Source: Candidatus Poseidoniaceae archaeon
GTDB taxonomy: Archaea; Thermoplasmatota; Poseidoniia; Poseidoniales; Poseidoniaceae
Length of the DNA stretch: 35,447 nucleotides
Assembly (NCBI GenBank): GCA_938084455.1
Contig: CALKDX010000004.1
Location: 1-35,447, forward strand
Reading direction: 5' to 3'
Shown in pieces: positions 32,729-35,447 of the stretch. Every line of letters starts with the position of its first letter. The stretch's first letter is position 1. The translations under genes were made by a program, and so were the position numbers. Under the pieces are notes generated by a model. The model was not told the DNA's origin and did not search any database. It saw only the letters and a program-made list of their open reading frames with translations.

Positions 32729-33595
32729 TCAATCCACCGACGCGGATTGAACACTAGGATGGAACAGGATTGAGGAGCCTGCCTGAACAAATTGCCCTTT
32801 TGGATAAGCATCTTGATTCATTTCTGCGGAGACAACAGCGGATGAGAACGCGGCTGCAGGAACACGAACATCAACCCTCGAACCAAGACGAATCATGCCA
32901 AACCTTTGGCCACGTCGCATCGGCTCGCCAATGCCACTCCACGGTATGATGGTCCGCGCTAAGGCTCCAGAAATTTGAGTGACTTCAACTCGGACTTGCT
33001 CGTCGTTCAGAAACACTGTTCGAACCCTTTCATTGTGTTCGCTTTCCTTTTTGAACGCTGGTCGAAACGGTCCTCGCTTGAGTCCTTTCCCTGTCCGATG
33101 TTCCATCCGTTCAATGGTCCCAGCCATTGGGGCTCGGTTGACATGGACATCCAATGGTGACATGAAAATCGCAGCACGCACAACATCATCTGCACTTTCC
33201 TCACCTTCGGGCACCGCTTCGAACCGTTGTTCAGTTTCAAAGGACAAGGGATTTGAGCAGGCCTCGCCAACCCAATTTCCGGTGAGGGGATCGTCTTCAA
33301 TGGCTGATACCTGGAGTTCTTCCTTTGAGGGTCGTCGTCCCGTCGCTCGTTCTCGACGCACAAACATGACATGCCCGTCAGCAGGCGAAACCAAAACTCC
33401 TGTGTCTTTTGGAATCGGTCGGTCGGGGTCACGCCAAAAATTAACGAAAAAGGCCGACACCATGAGGCATAAAATTCCAAACAAAGGAATGAGGCCGCTC
33501 AAAGGGTCAATGAGCGCGCCTACAATGAGTGAACTGACACCCATCATGAAGGTGATCAAAACCGGCGCATGGCCGCCATGGGCCAGCCCAGACAT
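32729..33595 (-). CDS. asd: Phosphatidylserine/archaetidylserine decarboxylase proenzyme
   Basis: This pyruvoyl enzyme decarboxylates the serine headgroup of a polar lipid to ethanolamine. Membrane helices near the start (VLITFMMGVSSLIVGALI and LIPLFGILCLMVSAFFVNF) anchor it, followed by FWRDPDRPIP and the VSPADGHVMFV signature. IFMSPLDVHVNRAPMAGTIE holds the family histidine, and IRLGSRVDVRVP carries the self-cleavage site: cleavage at Gly238-Ser239 makes the pyruvoyl group. It belongs to the short PSD-A branch with GS[RT] in place of LGST. At 288 residues it is longer than most PSD-A enzymes because of a 60-residue insert (about 80-140). With archaeal lipids the product is archaetidylethanolamine (inferred). 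The ATG at 33595 is nine bases after the coiled-coil gene. Confidence 0.9.
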   Translation of the reverse strand: MSGLAHGGHAPVLITFMMGVSSLIVGALIDPLSGLIPLFGILCLMVSAFFVNFWRDPDRPIPKDTGVLVSPADGHVMFVRRERATGRRPSKEELQVSAIEDDPLTGNWVGEACSNPLSFETEQRFEAVPEGEESADDVVRAAIFMSPLDVHVNRAPMAGTIERMEHRTGKGLKRGPFRPAFKKESEHNERVRTVFLNDEQVRVEVTQISGALARTIIPWSGIGEPMRRGQRFGMIRLGSRVDVRVPAAAFSSAVVSAEMNQDAYPKGQFVQAGSSILFHPSVQSASVD

Positions 33596-33604
33596 GTGAG
33601 TGCC

Positions 33605-34411
33605 TCACTCTGCCCAGGGGTCGTCGCCATTCGACCAATCAGAAGGCGTAGCCTCTGCGGCCTCGGGAGTTTCCGTTTCATCAGCAGGAGATTCTTCCAC
33701 AGCTTCTTCTTTTGCAGCCGTGTTGCTGTTGTTGAGGACTCCGTCGTCGAGAAGATCTTCCACTGCACTATCGCCCACAATTTCAACAGAGGCCGAATCG
33801 GCTTCTGCTGAGACTTGTTCTGCTTCCTCAATGGTCATGTCCGCAGCACGTGCTTCGACCATGTCGTCCATTCGCTCAGTGAAAGCACGGGACATGTGTT
33901 GGGATTTGCGCTCCGCTTCGACAGCGCGCTCAATCATGTCATAACGTTGTTTGATGGCCTTGTTGAGGTCCTCAAAGATTTGCATGTGGTCGACGTACCA
34001 ATCGTCACGGGCTTTCATTTCTGAAACGGCCAAACGGAGGTCATTGTCCAGTTCTTCTGCAATGCCGAACACTTTGCCCAGACGATCCTTCTCACGGGAG
34101 TATTTCTCTTCCATCTTTTCGAGTTCTGGCTTGAGATGCTCCACTTGCTTTCCGGCCTTGACAGCCCGCAATTCAAGTTCACGAACACGAATTTCTCGTT
34201 CATTAAGAAGAGCTTCTTGTGTTTCTTTTTCGATCTCACGTTCGATGATTTCTTTTTCCAAAACCTCGTTTTCCGTTCGTGCATCAAAGAGGTCTTTCTC
34301 CACTCCTTCGTAAGCAGCGAACAACTTCTGCAAACGGTCGGTCTCGGTTGCGAGTTGTTCCTCAAGTTGTTGAATTCGAATCTCTGGCGTGACGGTCCCT
34401 TCTTCGGTCAT
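33605..34411 (-). CDS. Coiled-coil protein with acidic tail, unknown
   Basis: I do not recognise a family. From the ATG at 34411 (MTEEGTVTPEIR) it has 268 residues. Residues about 10-190 form an almost unbroken heptad-rich helix with many Glu, Lys and Leu (IQQLEEQLATETDRLQKLF and ELEKMEEKYSREKDRLGKVF are examples), so a long parallel coiled coil is likely. The last 75 residues are acidic and rich in Ala, Glu and Ser, hence disordered. There is no signal or membrane segment. It is nine bases upstream of the decarboxylase gene on the same strand, so the two share a transcript. A structural or cytoskeletal-like role is a guess. GGTGA precedes the ATG; the track's GTG at 34447 is less likely. Confidence 0.65.
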   Translation of the reverse strand: MTEEGTVTPEIRIQQLEEQLATETDRLQKLFAAYEGVEKDLFDARTENEVLEKEIIEREIEKETQEALLNEREIRVRELELRAVKAGKQVEHLKPELEKMEEKYSREKDRLGKVFGIAEELDNDLRLAVSEMKARDDWYVDHMQIFEDLNKAIKQRYDMIERAVEAERKSQHMSRAFTERMDDMVEARAADMTIEEAEQVSAEADSASVEIVGDSAVEDLLDDGVLNNSNTAAKEEAVEESPADETETPEAAEATPSDWSNGDDPWAE

Positions 34412-34421
34412 GGTATCACCC

Positions 34422-34435
34422 GGAGGCGAGCCTCC
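34422..34435. promoter_or_regulatory. Short hairpin just upstream of the coiled-coil gene start
   Basis: GGAGGC and GCCTCC form a perfect inverted repeat with a 2-base centre, 10 bases before the ATG at 34411 and next to the GGTGA ribosome site. In RNA it would fold as a five-pair stem with a four-base loop and could affect initiation. It may be coincidental. Confidence 0.3.
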
Positions 34436-34513
34436 ATGCAAGTCCACTTAACTCCACCCTATCAAGCCGACGCTTCATCGACCGTGAAAACGGGCATGAA
34501 CTTGCAGAATAAT

Positions 34514-35447
34514 TCACTCGGAAACTGAATCTGTTGCAGCCACGAGTTCCCTTGCGATGCTCACTTCACCCATCGAATGGCCTGCATCAGCAACAATGAT
34601 CAGGTTGCTTTGGGGGAGGACTTTGTGCAATTCCCACGCACTGCGGGTTGGACAGACCACATCATACCGTCCTTGTACAATCACAGTTGGGATATGAGCG
34701 ATGAGTTCTGCATGGTTCAAAATATGGGCTTCTTCGACAAAGATAGCGTTGATGAAGTAATGGCATTCGATGCGCGCAAAGGCCACTGCGAAATCCAAAT
34801 CTTCGGCTTTCTCCAAGTAACTCGGGTCGGGGAAAAGGCGACTTGTGGCCATTTCCCAACGGGTCCATTGCTTGGCAGCAGCCCGACGAACATCGCCATC
34901 TTCGCTGGTCAAGCGAGCGTAGTAGGCTTTGATGAGATCTCCTTGTTCTTCTTCTGGTATGTGTTCGCGGTAAGGCTCAAACGCATCAGGGAAGATATGG
35001 CTGGCACCGTCCTGGTAGAACCAATGCAGTTCACTTTTTCTGCACATGAAGATGCCTCTTAGAATCAAACTTTGAACACGGTCGGGGTATGTTTGAGCAT
35101 AAATCAGGGAGAGAGTGGATCCCCAAGAACCGCCGAATACATGCCATTGTTCAACGCCAAATGAAACCCTTAATGCTTCGATGTCAGCCACCATTGCTTG
35201 TGTTGTGTTGTCTCGCAACTCGGCGTGAGGTATTGATTGACCACAACCACGTTGGTCGAATTGGATGATGTTGAATTTTGCTGGATCGAAGTATTGCCGG
35301 TAGGCAGGTTGGCCGCCGCCGCCTGGCCCTCCATGAATCACAACGACTGGAATCCCATCTGGATTACCGGACTTTTCCCATGCAATTGTATGGAGGTCGG
35401 TGACCTGAAGCATTCCAGAATCATAAGGTTCGATCGAAGAATAAAGC
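34514..35447 (-). CDS. pip: Proline iminopeptidase (alpha/beta hydrolase), N terminus cut by window edge
   Basis: This serine peptidase removes N-terminal proline from peptides. The catalytic elements are all visible: the oxyanion HGGPGGGGQPAYRQYF loop, the nucleophile elbow GGSWGSTLSLIYAQ, the aspartate in VQGRYDVVCP and the histidine in VADAGHSMGE. FDQRGCGQS and WTRWEMATSRL are further family signatures. The ORF track starts at an internal ATG (35413), but the frame stays open to the edge and reads LYSSIEPYDSGMLQV, matching the usual family N terminus LYPxIEPYxSGML; the true start lies just beyond base 35447. The length will be near the usual 310-320. A cap domain helical region (residues about 130-220 of the track numbering) is normal. 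It is separated by 66 bases from the operon below. Confidence 0.93.
   Translation of the reverse strand, partial: LYSSIEPYDSGMLQVTDLHTIAWEKSGNPDGIPVVVIHGGPGGGGQPAYRQYFDPAKFNIIQFDQRGCGQSIPHAELRDNTTQAMVADIEALRVSFGVEQWHVFGGSWGSTLSLIYAQTYPDRVQSLILRGIFMCRKSELHWFYQDGASHIFPDAFEPYREHIPEEEQGDLIKAYYARLTSEDGDVRRAAAKQWTRWEMATSRLFPDPSYLEKAEDLDFAVAFARIECHYFINAIFVEEAHILNHAELIAHIPTVIVQGRYDVVCPTRSAWELHKVLPQSNLIIVADAGHSMGEVSIARELVAATDSVSE

Noticed and set aside
34514-35413. Internal ATG at 35413 as start of the iminopeptidase
   Set aside because: The frame continues to the window edge as LYSSIEPYDSG, matching the conserved family N terminus, so the gene is truncated rather than starting here.

Overview
The window looks like a chromosomal segment of a marine planktonic euryarchaeon, most likely Marine Group II (Candidatus Poseidoniales) or a close Thermoplasmatota relative. 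This is an inference from gene content. Archaeal markers are an RaSEA-type archaeosine radical SAM enzyme, an archaeal-type YchF/OBG GTPase with NKxD, and a pyruvoyl (archaetidyl/phosphatidyl)serine decarboxylase. They sit beside many bacterial-type metabolic genes (E. coli-like Icd, MaeB malic enzyme fused to phosphotransacetylase, RlmH, PduO-type adenosyltransferase, PabB-PabA fusion). Genes are tightly packed, coding stretches often overlap as GTGA, TTGA or TGATG, and convergent genes abut with almost no gap. I saw no rRNA, tRNA, CRISPR array, insertion sequence or prophage gene. No gene-free stretch exceeds 300 bases.

Layout. 1-1393: a left-truncated secreted CxxCH protein (minus, missed by the ORF track), a divergent acidic protein of unknown function, and an OsmC-family protein. 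1452-2678: NADP isocitrate dehydrogenase. 2686-6102: a 1100-residue helical protein ending in a PIN nuclease domain, with an unresolved N terminus. 6235-9409: DUF4079 membrane protein, DHH phosphoesterase, Nudix hydrolase, cobalamin adenosyltransferase and DUF2203 protein. 9542-11547: membrane proteins, RlmH and a FUN14-like protein. 11622-13540: an unknown protein, a PTGES2-like glutaredoxin/GST protein and a degenerate formylglycine-generating-enzyme-like membrane protein. 13527-15848: MaeB.

16052-24394 encodes a 2780-residue secreted, C-terminally anchored surface protein with about thirty beta-propeller-like units, a run of fibronectin-III-like domains, one transmembrane helix and a low-complexity cytoplasmic tail. 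It is followed on the same strand by pabC, a pabB-pabA fusion (p-aminobenzoate for folate) and a zinc-ribbon membrane protein. On the minus strand, 31415 down to 27844 holds a small two-helix membrane protein, a heme-copper-oxidase subunit I homologue (cbb3/CcoN-like) and YchF. The oxidase homologue appears to have lost nearly all metal ligands and has gained two EF-hands. Then come RaSEA, the serine decarboxylase and a coiled-coil protein, and a proline iminopeptidase running off the right edge.

The strongest candidate for something undescribed is the EF-hand-fused, apparently metal-free oxidase homologue with its small partner and a 19-base inverted repeat just upstream. Second is the giant propeller/FN3 surface protein. 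Central metabolism is represented by Icd and MaeB, cofactor work by the adenosyltransferase and Pab enzymes, RNA metabolism by RlmH, RaSEA, PIN and YchF, and the envelope by the giant protein and the lipid decarboxylase.
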